Source: Ephydatia muelleri (Eukaryota > Porifera > Demospongiae > Spongillida > Spongillidae). Taken from it: a stretch of DNA of 64,000 nucleotides. A program made the translations under genes and the position numbers. The first letter of the stretch is position 1. Each line of letters starts with the position of its first letter. The stretch is from positions 34,045,480 through 34,109,479 of the forward strand of contig JABACO010000001.1 of assembly GCA_013339895.1 (NCBI GenBank). The letters are read 5' to 3'. The notes under the pieces are model-generated. The model saw nothing but the letters and a program-made list of their open reading frames with translations, searched no databases and was not told where the DNA came from. Below are positions 21,687 to 32,804 of this stretch, in pieces.

Positions 21687-22925
21687 GTGCTATTTTTCTG
21701 TGTTGTAAGAGACTACGCGGCTAGTCTTCAGAAACTCGCTGAACACTGTAGCTTTGGGGATATGCTATTGGAGACGCTAAGGGATAGACTTGTTTGTGGA
21801 ATGCGGAATGAGAATGTACAGAAGTGCCTTCTCACCAAGGCTGATTTGACATTCGCTAAAGCACTAGAAGCAGCAGAGGTAGCAGAACGAGCATCCAAGG
21901 ACGCAGAGCAGTTACAGAGTGGACTTCAGGCTGAAAACTCAACAGAGGTGCATCAGGTCGACAAACCTTGGCGGAATGATAAGCGTAACAAGGGTGGGGC
22001 CAACAATTGTTACCGCTGTGGAGGGAACCATAACGCACAGAAATGCTGGTTCAAGGAAGAGGAGTGCAGATTTTGTCACAAGAAGGGACACATTGCAAAG
22101 GTGTGTTAGAAGAAGAAAATGTCACAAGGAAGAAAACCAGGAGCTAAGGAAATGACAGTGCAAGAAATGGAAGCATGAAGAGAATCCAGTGACTCTGACT
22201 ATGATGAAAAAGATGTCTATTGCTTCAAAGGGAAGTCTACACAAGGTCGTAAAGGAATGAAGCAGTGGAGGGCTGAGAAGCCTGTATTTGTGGAAGTTGC
22301 GATTGAAGGTCAAGCGGTGAAAATGGAACTAGATACAGGAGCTGCTGTATCCATCCTTCCTTTTCAGATGTACAGGGAAAAGTTTTCTCATGTACCTCTC
22401 CAGAAGAGTCACACAAAGTTGAAGACGTACACCGGGGAAAAAGTCCTTCCTAGAGGAGAGATCACGGTGAAGGTGGAGAAAGACGGAGCTACTGGAGAGT
22501 TGTCCCTGCTTGTTTGTGATGGGTCGGGACCACCCTTGCTTGGAAGGAACTGGCTGTCTCAGATTCCATTAGAATGGGGGTGCATTAAAGTCATAGACAC
22601 AAGTGACAAGCAAAAAAATGGAAGGGATATGAGACTGAAAAGAATACTTGCAAAGTACCCAAAATTGCAGCAAGAGAAGATCGGCATGGTCAAGGGGAAG
22701 AGGGCGCAACTAAACTTGAACGAAGGAGCTACACCTACGTTCTTGAAGGCAAGACAGGTTCCATATAGCCTGCGTAAGCAAGTGGAGGAGGAATTGGAGC
22801 GTCTGGTAGCGGAAGGGATCATTTATCCTGTGGAGTCAAGTGAGTGGGCTACGCCAGTTGTGGTTGTTCCTAAAACGGGGGGGAAAAATCAGGTTATGTG
22901 CATGGGGATTTCAGGGTTACAGTAA
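21687..22925 (+). pseudogene. Partial gag, protease and start of reverse transcriptase
   Basis: Reading starts mid-gag (RDYAASLQKLAEHCSF), passes two zinc knuckles (CYRCGGNHNAQKC and CRFCHKKGHIAKVC), meets an in-frame TAG at 22107-22109 and a TGA soon after, then resumes. The protease motif (LDTGAAVSIL) lies near 22326-22355, followed by linker and the RT fingers (EEELERLVAEGIIYPVESSE). A one-base shift occurs near 22890-22905. The gag N-terminal half is missing. Confidence 0.9.
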
Positions 22926-23285
22926 ACAAGAACATTCGGGTGGACAAGTATCCTTTACCAAGGGTCGAAGATATTTTTGCCACATTAGGTGGAAGTGTGG
23001 TATTTAGCAAAATAGACTTGCGGAATGCCTATTTGCAGTTAGAGCTAGCAGAAGAGTCCAAAGAGTTATGCACGTTAAACACCCTCAAGGTCCTGTATTG
23101 TTATCACCGACTACCTTTTGGAGTGGCATCAGCTCCAGCCATTTGGCAACGGACCATTGAACAGGTTCTTCATGGAATCAGGAAAACACAGTGCATGATG
23201 GATGACATCATTATTGCAGGAGCTAACGAAGAAGAGCATTTCAACATCTTAGAAGAGGTGTTGGCAAGGTTAGATACCCGGGAGA
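22898..23285 (+). pseudogene. Reverse transcriptase palm, interrupted
   Basis: It carries the KIDLRNAYLQLEL and LPFGVASAPAIWQR motifs. The catalytic box reads MMDDII in place of the usual Y-(L/M/V)-DD, so the Tyr is lost. Coding stops near 23277 at inserted sequence. Confidence 0.85.
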
Positions 23286-23560
23286 AAAAAACGGCGTAAT
23301 CGCGCGTGAAAAACGGCCATAAACACGCCAAATTACGCGGTCTTCACAACGCTGTATCTTCTTGATTGTGTAATATAGTAGAGCTACATTTTGCATATTT
23401 ATTCCGAAGATATTCACAATCAACTTAGAGCAAGATTTCGCGGGCTTTAAGTACAAAACCCCGCGAAATCAAGCCCTTTTCTTGAATGTGAATATCTTCG
23501 GAACGATGCATCGCAAAGTAAACCATCTTTGGACTTCTATAGACACAGGACCGCGAGTCA
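23277..23560. mobile_element. Insertion of about 280 bp with internal inverted repeats inside RT
   Basis: It separates the RT palm from the connection domain. Two inverted pairs are visible: ATTTCGCGGG near 23432 with CCCGCGAAAT near 23460, and CGAAGATATTCACA near 23405 with TGTGAATATCTTCG near 23488. It is probably a small foldback element; the boundaries are approximate. Confidence 0.55.
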
Positions 23561-25785
23561 CAACATCACCATCAACATGGACAAATGTGCATTTTTGCAG
23601 AAAACGGTGACATTCTGTGGCCATCAGATTGATAAGGAAGGGTTGCATAAGATGCCAGGGAAGGTTAAGGCAGTAGTGGAAGCTCCAGAGCCTCGGGATG
23701 TCACTCAGCTTCGAGCATTTCTGGGGTTAGTCAATTACTACAACCGATTTCTACCAAATCTATCCACACTGTTAGCACCCTTGCATCAACTGCTAAAGAA
23801 GCATGCAAAATGGAACTGGTCATTTCAATGTGCACAGGCTTTCCGAGACATTAAACGATTAATTTCTTCAGATATGGTGCTAGTTCACTTTAATCCTGAC
23901 CTCCCTCTCACTTTACCCTGTGACGCTAGTGCGTATGGGCTGGGAGCAGTTTTGTCGCATGTCTTGCCAGGTGGAGAGAGACCAGTTGCGTTTGGGTCAA
24001 GAACACTGTCCGATAGCGAGCAGAAATACTCGCAAATTGAAAAGGAAGCCTTGGCTTTAAATCTGGGGAATCAAACATTTCCAGCAGTATCTTTTTGGAA
24101 ACCATTTCATATTGATCACCGACCACAAACCACTGGTCTCCATTCTCAATCCCGACAAGGGATTACCAGCCGTAACAGCGGCACGTCTTCAGAGATATGC
24201 TGTTCTTCTAGCTGAGCACTCATTTGACATCAAATACCACAAGACTGACCTGCACTCAAATGCTGATGCCTTATCCCGGTTACCTGTGGAAGCGGAGAAC
24301 ACAGATGTGGAGTTTGATGATGTTAAAGAGTATGTGGTGCATCAACTGGAGCAGCTTCCAGTGACAGCTGCTACGCTGAGACGCGAGACAGCCAAAGACC
24401 CCATGTTGGCTAGAGTCATGCAATTTGCTCAAACCGGTTGGCCCGAGATATGTTCAGACAAAGCCTGGAAGCCATACTTTGATAGGCGTTATGAATTGAT
24501 GGTAGAGCAAGGGTGTTTGCTGTGGGAGGCACGGGTGGTTGTACCTTCCAAGTTGCAAGACAGGGTACTAGATGAACTCCATGATGGACACATTGGCATT
24601 GTGAAACTGAAGGCTTTGGCTAGGAGTCACATCTGGTGGCCAGGAATAGACCAGGAAATAGAAAAAGCCACAGCAAATTGTGAAGGATGCAGATTGACAA
24701 AGCAGAACCCAAAACTGACTCCAGTCCACCCTTGGGAGTATCCAGAAGGACCCTGGAAACGGTTGCATATTGATTTTGCTGGGCCCATGGAGGGAAAGAT
24801 ATTTTTGGTAGTCGTTGATGCCTTCACGAAGTGGCCGGAAGTAGCCATAATGCACGAGACTACTACAGAAGCCACGTTGGATCAGCTACGCACCATCTTT
24901 GCAAGATGGGGAATCCCATCCCACATAGTCACTGACAATGGTCCTCAATTTACTTCAGTGGGTTTTGCCAACTTCATTAAGAGCAATAATTGCAAACACA
25001 CTCTAACTAGTCCATACCACCCCGCCACCAACGGTTTGGCTGAAAGATTTGTCCAGTCTTTTAAACAGGCACTGCGAGCATCACGACATGAGAAGAAGTC
25101 ACTGATCCATAGGCTGTGTGACTTCTTAATGCACTACAGGAATGCAAGGCATTCTACTACAGAGACGTCACCGGCACAGTTGATGATGGGCAGGGATCTG
25201 CGGACCAGATTACACTTGATAAGGCCAGATGTGAGAGAAAATGTACTGAAGAACCAAGGCACACAGGTGAACTCACGTTCAGCAGCCATCGAACGAGAAT
25301 TTCAAGTCGGAGACAGAGTGATGGTGAGGGACTATCGACCCAATCAGCCACGTTGGAAACAAGCTGTGGTTGAGGCAAGAACAGGACCAAAATCATATAG
25401 AGTCAGTGTATCTGGCAATACTGGAATTTGGAGGCGGCACTCAGATCAGATGGTTGAGGGGTCTGGAACATTAGAGAATTCAAATGAACCGATGGAAGAC
25501 CAGGAAGATGTCCCAACTGAATTCGAAGTTGCTAACAAACCTGTGTTGACACCTCAGCCGAATACGGGTACTCACCCTGACATCTCGAAGGAGTGCAGCA
25601 CCCAGCGGAATAATTTGCCAGCTGCATGTGGACCTACCTTGGTCCCAATATCCTCACCAGCGAGAATACCAGCTGATGAGGTTGTTGCACCGATTCCGGT
25701 GGAAGTAACCTCACCAAGGCCATACGTGACACGTCATGGGAGGACAGTGCGTAAGCCAGCTCGCTACCAGGATGGCAGTCTCTAA
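23529..25785 (+). pseudogene. RT connection, RNase H and integrase, with one frameshift
   Basis: The region reads FLGLVNYYNRFLPN, then RNase H (CDASAYGLGAVLSH). A frameshift lies near 24085-24115. It continues VITDHKPLVSIL and the integrase: HHCC (HIGIVKLKALARSHIWWPGI, CEGC), catalytic Asp (HIDFAGPME), Asp (VTDNGPQFTS) and Glu (NGLAERFVQS). The C-terminal domain (QVGDRVMVRDYRPNQPRWKQ) and a Pro-rich tail end at 25785, just before the purine tract and LTR. Confidence 0.9.
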
Positions 25786-26552
25786 TCAGAAGGGAGGAAC
25801 TGTGGTGTATTACGATTAACGGTTACATGATTAGGAACGATTTCATATTAATAGTTATTAAGTGCTATTTTTCTGTGTTGTACACAGCCAGAAGTATACA
25901 GCTTGAATCAGACCTGGTGGGGTGTCACAATCTGTTCCAGGGCTGATTAACAGTTTGAAAAGGTCCTGTTCTGAAGCCACATTCTGAGCCAGGACTGTGC
26001 AATGCTACTGGTCCAAACTGCTGCTTCATCCCGAATACTCTCTGGTAACAGTACGCAGATAATCTGGTACCAGTCTGGTACGTTCCTGTGAACAGTCTGA
26101 GCCAGTTCTGCTGCAGCTTACCCGCGCAACAGATATTATATCGTCATCGCGCCTGTTGGTAGAGAGTACGCGTGCAAAGCCGTGGTCGTAGGTCGGGTTG
26201 AGTTGGTTCTCTAAGGTTTTCACCTGACCAAGCCACCGAAATGAGGCGGAAGGGCTAGCGCTCTTAGAACCAACGGGCGATATTGGTTTCATCATTGGAT
26301 GGAACGCGCAAAATAAATCATTGTGCTTCTCCTCCCCACCTGTGATAGGACGCCTCTAATTGTCTCTAAATTACTACATTATTCACAAAATAAGTCAAGT
26401 GAGGACTTTGTAATGATTATTTCAAATAAAATCAACAGACCAAGAATTTAGACATATAGGTATGAGAATACAATGATCAGATGATTGCATTGGGTATCCA
26501 TGTTAAAGCAGCACAGCTAGCATGAGTTAAAATGGCAAAAAAAGTGTTACAA

Positions 26553-28548
26553 CTAATCAACATCCGGCTGTTCCTCAGATGGTAGCACTGTAGCATAGCT
26601 AGCATACAGCAGGTCCTCCTCAGCTTGATTCTCCTCTGAACCAGGTACATCACTGCTGGTGTTATCAGGAGTAGTAGAGGAAAAATAACTGAAGCTGAAA
26701 TCCTCAGCTACTAATGTATCCATTTCATTTTGGGACGGCTTTCCCCTAACAAATGTGTCAAGCAGCCATTTTTCAAAATGTTTGTACGTGTTTTCTCTGT
26801 AAGTAGAGTTGGATCGAACAAACTTGCGCTGGAGAGAGAACCTGTATTCATGACTTGATCAAGTATTCATTTCTTACCAGAAAGGCCAGATTAATCTTGT
26901 ACTGCACAAGATGTCTGCTGCCTGCCCTAATATAATTAGAGAAGCGATCTGCAAATTCATCTGTTGTTAGTTGCGCATAAGCCTGATAAGGTTTTTGTCC
27001 CAATATCTTTAAAGAAATAGAAGTTACAATACACATAATTTCAAATTTTGCCACCAACCCTGCGCCTTTCTTCTGCCCTGAGATCACTTATACGTTTCAA
27101 AACAAAGGCAATACATTTTTTCACTTTTCGAGTAGATTGTGATAACTGTGCTCCCAGTACCTTTGTAACACAGTCCTACAATATTAATTTATCTCTGACA
27201 GAACAGAGCTAGTGAGTGGTAAAAGATTAATATACCTTCACATCCTTTTTGCTAGGTTCCCTACTCAGTGTGTTACAGAAGAGGACACCAGCCTCAGAAA
27301 TCAAATCATCCTGTGTATACACATACATTTTTGCAAGTGCATGTATGGTGTTCCATATTAATAATTCAGTACCTTGAATGGACTTGTTTCCACTTGGAAC
27401 GACTGCTCACCAAGCTCCGACACAAAGGTGCTGAGGGTTCTATAGTTTTCTGCAAGTTTGGCATGGTTTTCTGCCATGACACGGTTATGTCGGTCTATGC
27501 TATCTTTTAGCTTCCCAAACTCATTCAGGACATGAGACAGTGTTATGGTTTGCTGAGATGGAGAATTAACAAATCAGCCATTTGCACATGTTAGCAAATT
27601 AAAATGCATATGTTGGATTTCTTCATACAGATGCAGCCATTGAAGTTGTTTGACTGGATGCTCGGCTATATAATAAAACTATATAGTGAATTGCGGTTGT
27701 TAATCTTTCATACATGTACCTGCCATCAATAACGGGATCTAGATGGTTTCGACCAGTGCCTCTGATAAAGAGAACACAAAGGGAAATATTTTCGTGCAAT
27801 GTAATAGTGTCCTTTACAATTATCTATACCTGTCATCACCAACACTTCGTCCTCTGAAAAGCAAAACATATTTTTGTCATTGTAGAGAAGCTGACGAAAT
27901 GCCATCTAACCTGACATCAACAAGAGGTTGGGTATTAGTTGAGCCTCTTCCTCTAAAACATGTGCAAATAAATGTTAGCACAAAAACATCAAGAGTTTCC
28001 TGAGCCATTTACTACCCTTACCTCCCATCACCAAGTGGTTGTGTAATTGGTCGTCCTCTGTATGAATGAACACAGGTACATGAATGACATTATACCAGTA
28101 TGTCTACATAATGTCATGAATGTAGCTGATAGTGATAGACTACAAACCCATACAAGTTCATGAATGGAATTTTGGGTCCCCATACTTAACTGATGAAGTA
28201 GCAGATAAAAAACGCATGTTTTTTGACCATGCACAATGATCACAATAACATCAAGTGTTTCCTGAACTACAATAGTACTCTTACTTCCCATCACCAAGAG
28301 GGCTTTGTAAGAGTCTGACCTACTCTGAATGCAATACACGAAACGATGCAATTTTACCCATACAAATGCAATTTGGTTAAAAATTGCGTTTGGTCAAATA
28401 TAGTGCATGAAATATGTTCAAAAACTATGTTAGTACCATATTGATTACTAAAAATAATAGTGTAGATGCCACTATTATAGCAATCTAACCTGCTAGCGCT
28501 GTTATGAGCTGAAAAGGAATTGGGATCAGGTGTAGAAGTTGACGCCAT
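26553..28548 (-). CDS. Companion protein of the KDZ-like transposon, microexon-rich
   Basis: Eleven exons keep one frame: 28548-28490, 28057-28022, 27952-27911, 27853-27830, 27761-27720, 27665-27629, 27552-27373, 27310-27236, 27175-27059, 27006-26878 and 26828-26553. They total 1017 bases, 338 residues. The N-terminus is Ser/Thr-rich. Exons 2-5 are microexons encoding Gly-Arg...Asp-x-Arg repeats. Residues about 81-140 are predicted coiled coil (VLNEFGKLKDSIDRHNRVMA). A basic helical region follows (STRKVKKCIAFVLKRISDLR), then YIRAGSRHLVQYKINLAFL and an acidic C-terminus (GSEENQAEEDLL). I recognise no domain. Its place, divergent from the transposase and inside the TIRs, suggests a DNA-binding or regulatory partner; this is inference. 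Confidence 0.75.
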
Positions 28549-28610
28549 TTTTGTCTAAATAACTCGAAAATATTATTAATTCGTCCTCGTGGTCAAATTA
28601 TTTCGTTGCG
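28549..28610. promoter_or_regulatory. Bidirectional promoter of the KDZ-like element
   Basis: Only 62 bases separate the two divergent start codons (minus ATG ending at 28548, plus ATG at 28611). The sequence is AT-rich (aatattattaatt). Both leaders must overlap or be very short, so one shared control region is likely. Confidence 0.6.
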
Positions 28611-31600
28611 ATGACAAAGAGACACCGTGGGGGAAAGACATTCACTGGTGATCGAGACGGTAAGACATTCTACAAATAATGGTGCACGTTATGTATTATA
28701 CTCTTGCCTATAGTATTTCGGTGCCACGTATGCGATGAGACTTTTTCCCGACAATACAATCTGTCGCGGCATTTGTCTAGCGCATCGCACAAACTTTTTG
28801 AAGAAGGTGACGATGCCCCCGCACCAACTCTGTTCACCAATGAGACAGTAGGTTTTAATTGTTTTTCCAAGAGGTTGTTTATGTTTACTGTACACTGTAG
28901 GACGTTAATGATGAACAAAGCTATGGCAGCTTAAATTTACACCAATCCGATGAGGACGATCACCTTTTTGTTGGTAAATAGTTATTTAAATATCTCGCTT
29001 CTAGTCATGTATATTTGACATTTAAAAAGAAGGAACAAGCGATGTGGATGTTCCTGTGGAGCCAGCTGACCATACGAGTGACGCCATTGCGGATGATGAG
29101 GCAGCAGGTGAAATACTCAATAGTAAGACAAAATATTTATTTGTTGCTCTTCAGATTTGGATGATTTACTGAGTGAGGTGCACTTCTTGGACGTTCAAGA
29201 CTACCATCCATTTCCAAATAAGGTGTTTGCTCTCTTGTACTTTATGTTACAAGGCCCAAGACCAGTTGTAAGTATTTAGCATCTAGATAGTGTGCTTGTA
29301 ATAAGCCAATTGTAATGTACCTTCTCAACTCACAGGGGGAGTCTACCTTAGCATATGTTCTATATCTGTTGAAGGAAAGTGGATGTGCTGTTGTTCCTAG
29401 CATAAAGCAGCTGAAGGCATTCAAATTACCTGGCTTGCTACTGCCACGACAAGTATGCATTCCTGCACACCACATATCATTTACCATACAGATCTGTTGC
29501 AGTGCTTCACAGCAAAACATATTCCATTCTATACGATCTCTTTAACTGAAATTGTAGCGAGAGGTCTTGCTAATCCGAAGATATCAAATATTTTAACCCG
29601 CTTTCCTGTTCGTACTGAAGGTCATTACACGTATGTGACTCTAAACACAAGGTACTGTTACTAATGGTTACCATCCTTCTAGGGAATTGTACCATGGACG
29701 TCGCTGGAACACAGATCCTCGATTTAGAACCCCTATGGTTAATCTGTCGTGTGGAGCCTCTATATTTGTTAGGGATGTTGTCACATTTGAGCATCCTTAT
29801 TTGGGATCCACAAAGGGTTTGGTAACACATTTTTTTTCTAAAGGTACGTTGTTGTTTTTTGGTAACCATCAAAGACATGTTTTGGTTTCCTTATATATCT
29901 AGGAAGGTTGTACAAATGTGTTTGCAGCGATTGATGTTCTGGTTGATGGTGCTCAGTTCAATAGGATGTGTGAAGGTCCCCCCATCACCCTGAGTCATGA
30001 TGCTGCAGTTCTGTATGGAAACATGGAGCTTCCTCTTTCCTGCATACACGGAGTAGCTGCTGCTCCACAGTGCATAGTGAGATGGCATGGAGAGGAGGAT
30101 AGATTTGAACGATTTGATTCAGAGGTAATGCCATGCACATGTTTCAGTACAGGAATGACAATTTAAGGCTCTCATCAGGTTACAGTGCAGTATCTGACTC
30201 CACATCCTATTAAAGGGAAGGCGGCTGGCCGGAAAGTTGTAATGGTGCCTCTTATTCTCTTTTCAGATGACACAAGTGGGAATAGGAGTAAGAAGTGGCA
30301 CAAATTTGAGAGCTATTACCTTCTCCTTGCTGGACTGCCAAGAAAGGAAAATATGCAGCATGTCAACATCCACTTCATTTGCACTTCAGACAGTGTCACA
30401 CCTTTGGAGATGGCTGAACCAATTGCAAGAGAGCTAGCAACTCTTGAAAATGAAGGTTTAGAAGTGTTCGATGCTTACAGCAATGAGAATGTATTGGTTG
30501 TAGCACCACTGCTTCTTGTCATATGTGACAATCCACGTGCATCAGAGCTTTTGAACCATCTTGGCAGCGCTGCTAATATGTTTTGTCGCTTGTGTGAGGT
30601 ATTATATAAACTCACTTTAGATGTGTTATTACTTGTATGTATTTTTTGCAGGCTGATAAGAGGGACACACCACATGTTGTGTGTGAAACAAGAACGCTGG
30701 AGAGAAGCCTCCAGCAGATGGCAGTTATACGCTCTCAGCCCATTCAGGAGAAACGCAATGCCATGCAAACAGCATTTGGGTTAAGAACTGTGGATAATCC
30801 GATGTTAGACATTAAGGTGGATATGTACAGGTATGTGCGAGTGAGAGAACAGCATTTATGTGAAACAAAGTTATTTATGTAGGAGCATACCGCTTGAAAT
30901 GCTCCACACAATGGTACTTGGCCCTATCAAGTACTTGCTTCAAATCTGGATGCCAACTCTCTCTAAAGTGCAGAAGGAAGAGGTTCTTGCAAGGGTCAAA
31001 GCATTCTCTACATCAGGGTTCAAAGTGCGGATGTATGGGAATGTTTGCCATTATTATCAATCATTTGTCGGAAGAGACTTCAAGGCCTGGGCTCAAATGG
31101 CTGTGTTCATTTTAAGCCCATACCTAGACGATGCTCAAAAGAAAGTTCTTTTGAGCCTTTCCAAGGTACACATGTGTAATGCTTCTTTCATATACCAAAA
31201 TTATATATACCCAGGTGTTTCGTATTGCTTACTGCAATTACTTTACTGAGGAGCTAAGCACAGAATGGGAAGGGATATGTGAAGAGTTTGTGCTGACTGC
31301 AAAGCGCTGCCTGCCAGAAATATTGATGAAGCCAAAGGTACATCTCCTCCTTCATTTGGTGAACTGCATGCAGGACTTCGGACCCAGTTCAGCGTTTGGT
31401 GCAGAAAGGTAATGTAGTGTATTCGATGATATCAAATACATGTAATTTTTTGACAGATGTGAATCATTTAATGCAAGTGTCAGGGCACAGAATGTCAACA
31501 GCAATCGACTTGCACCTAGTCGTGACATTAGCCGTCATTTTGCTGTCCAGCAACACATTCGCCACATATGTGACATAGGCTCTACTCAGGAAGGCAATAA

Positions 31601-32446
31601 GTAGGTTGGCTGTTTGTAACTTACTCATCAAATAATTTTTTTTTCTTTTTATTTTAGGTGTGGCAAAGGTTTGCAAAACCTGTATTCCTCTCCAGTGGTT
31701 AAGCACTACTTTAATAACATAACTTTGAGAGACTTAAATAGTGAACGGAGGATTTATCAGCGGGGTGCATTGCGAAAGGTAAATCATATGTCTAATGTGT
31801 ATGCAATGTGTGCCTATGTGTGTCCATTGTTACAGCGTTTTGGAACATCATCAGTAGTGCTGAAGACACTAGAGCTAGGAGTCGTTGGGTTACCACATCA
31901 AACGATTGAAGACCTCAGCTCCAATGATACCTCCACTGTTGTACAGCTTGTACACTGCACTGCAGATGATGGTGTGTCTCCACATAAAGGGATCATATCA
32001 CAGGATGGTGAGCTTGTCAGGTCAGGAGATTTTATCGAACTAGCGTCTTGTCAGGTATGGTGCACAATACACAAAGAATTGTACCAATAATATATTTTTT
32101 ACTATTGCAGGCTAAATATGCCATCTTCTTAGTGGCATGCAAACTCATTTCAGGCAGAACATTCTGTTTAGTTCAAGGTTGTGATACCTTGTGTGCATCC
32201 AGTGGTCAACCAATTCTGAATACATACGACTGCCCTCTAATAACTGTCACAAGAACACTTTTTACTGTGGACTGTAATTGTGTTCAGCGAGCTGTCTCAG
32301 TAGTACATGAATGTCTGGAAAGCTGCAAGTTTGAGCAAGGGGCGAGCACAAGGAGGATCGAACGCCAGAGATCTAGTGAAGCCATTTTGACTTTCAAGCA
32401 TGATTGGAACAACATGTTGTACTGTTTAAATGTATACTGTGTTTGA
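28611..32446 (+). CDS. Plavaka/KDZ-family transposase with N-terminal C2H2 finger
   Basis: Seventeen exons with GT-AG introns keep a single frame: 28611-28659, 28714-28847, 28901-28973, 29030-29107, 29155-29267, 29336-29452, 29503-29630, 29683-29821, 29903-30124, 30179-30598, 30652-30830, 30883-31165, 31215-31408, 31457-31600, 31658-31778, 31836-32054 and 32111-32446. They total 2949 bases, 982 residues. A C2H2 finger uses C20, C23, H36 and H42. Family signatures: YHPFPNKVFALLY, SDDTSGNRSKKWHKFESYY (Asp-Asp 381-382), CDNPRASELLNHLG then CRLC (about 467-491), PKVHLLLHLV and AERCESFNA then NRLAPSRDI (about 685-735). These match the KDZ/Plavaka transposases best known from fungi, with a likely RNase H-like catalytic core. 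The exact catalytic triad is not assigned. Confidence 0.88.
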
Positions 32447-32804
32447 TATTGTTTTGTTTGCGTGTATGTGTTGCGGAAGTAATAGCGATGAGTTTACATT
32501 ATAATGATCGCTGCGTGGGTGCGTGTGGATTGATAACGATAACAGCCTGGCGATTGTCTGGGTACCATGACTGTACGCGACTGATACCAGGGCTGACACC
32601 CTCTGGTAAGTACAGTCTGAGACAGGAAGTTGCTCTATCGGGGCTGATTCAGGCGTTTTTAACAGGCATAACCCATATATGGTACCAACCTGTCTAAATA
32701 TTGGTACCAGGCTGGTACAAGAAAATTTTTCTGGCTGTGTAGCTAGGCGTTGGCACGTGTATGGGAGTTGAACAATATCTTATTGAATCGTACTTCACAA
32801 GAGG

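Larger units (their letters stand above)
25883..32739. mobile_element. Plavaka/KDZ-like DNA transposon with two divergent genes
   Basis: A 6857-bp element with inverted ends CACAGCCAGAA (25883) and TTCTGGCTGTG (ending 32739), flanked by TA on each side (25881-25882, 32740-32741). Subterminal CTGGTACC/GGTACCAG-type motifs cluster at 26040-26100 and 32570-32720. It encodes a plus-strand transposase (28611-32446) and a minus-strand companion (26553-28548), whose start codons are 62 bases apart across a shared promoter. Both frames are fully open over all exons, so the element looks intact and possibly active. It is nested in the 3' LTR of the 21.6-32.8 kb retrotransposon, so it is the younger insertion. 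Confidence 0.9.
21626..32799 (+). mobile_element. Decayed Ty3/Gypsy element with a DNA transposon nested in its 3' LTR
   Basis: The LTR begins TGTGGTGTATTACG. The 3' LTR is split: 25801-25882, then the KDZ-like element, then 32742-32799 ending TTCACA. That makes a 140-bp LTR. A 5-bp target duplication AGAGG lies at 21621-21625 and 32800-32804, which proves the two halves belong together. A purine tract (GAAGGGAGGAAC) precedes 25801. The 5' LTR keeps only its first 82 bases (21626-21707) and then joins directly to mid-gag, so the LTR end, primer site and gag N-terminus are deleted. The coding region has stops, frameshifts and an insertion near 23277-23560. Confidence 0.9.

Noticed and set aside
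28285..28319. Fifth microexon of the KDZ companion gene
   Set aside because: It ends in the same Gly-Asp-Gly pattern, but its length and phase break the frame, whichever acceptor is used, so it was left out of the model.
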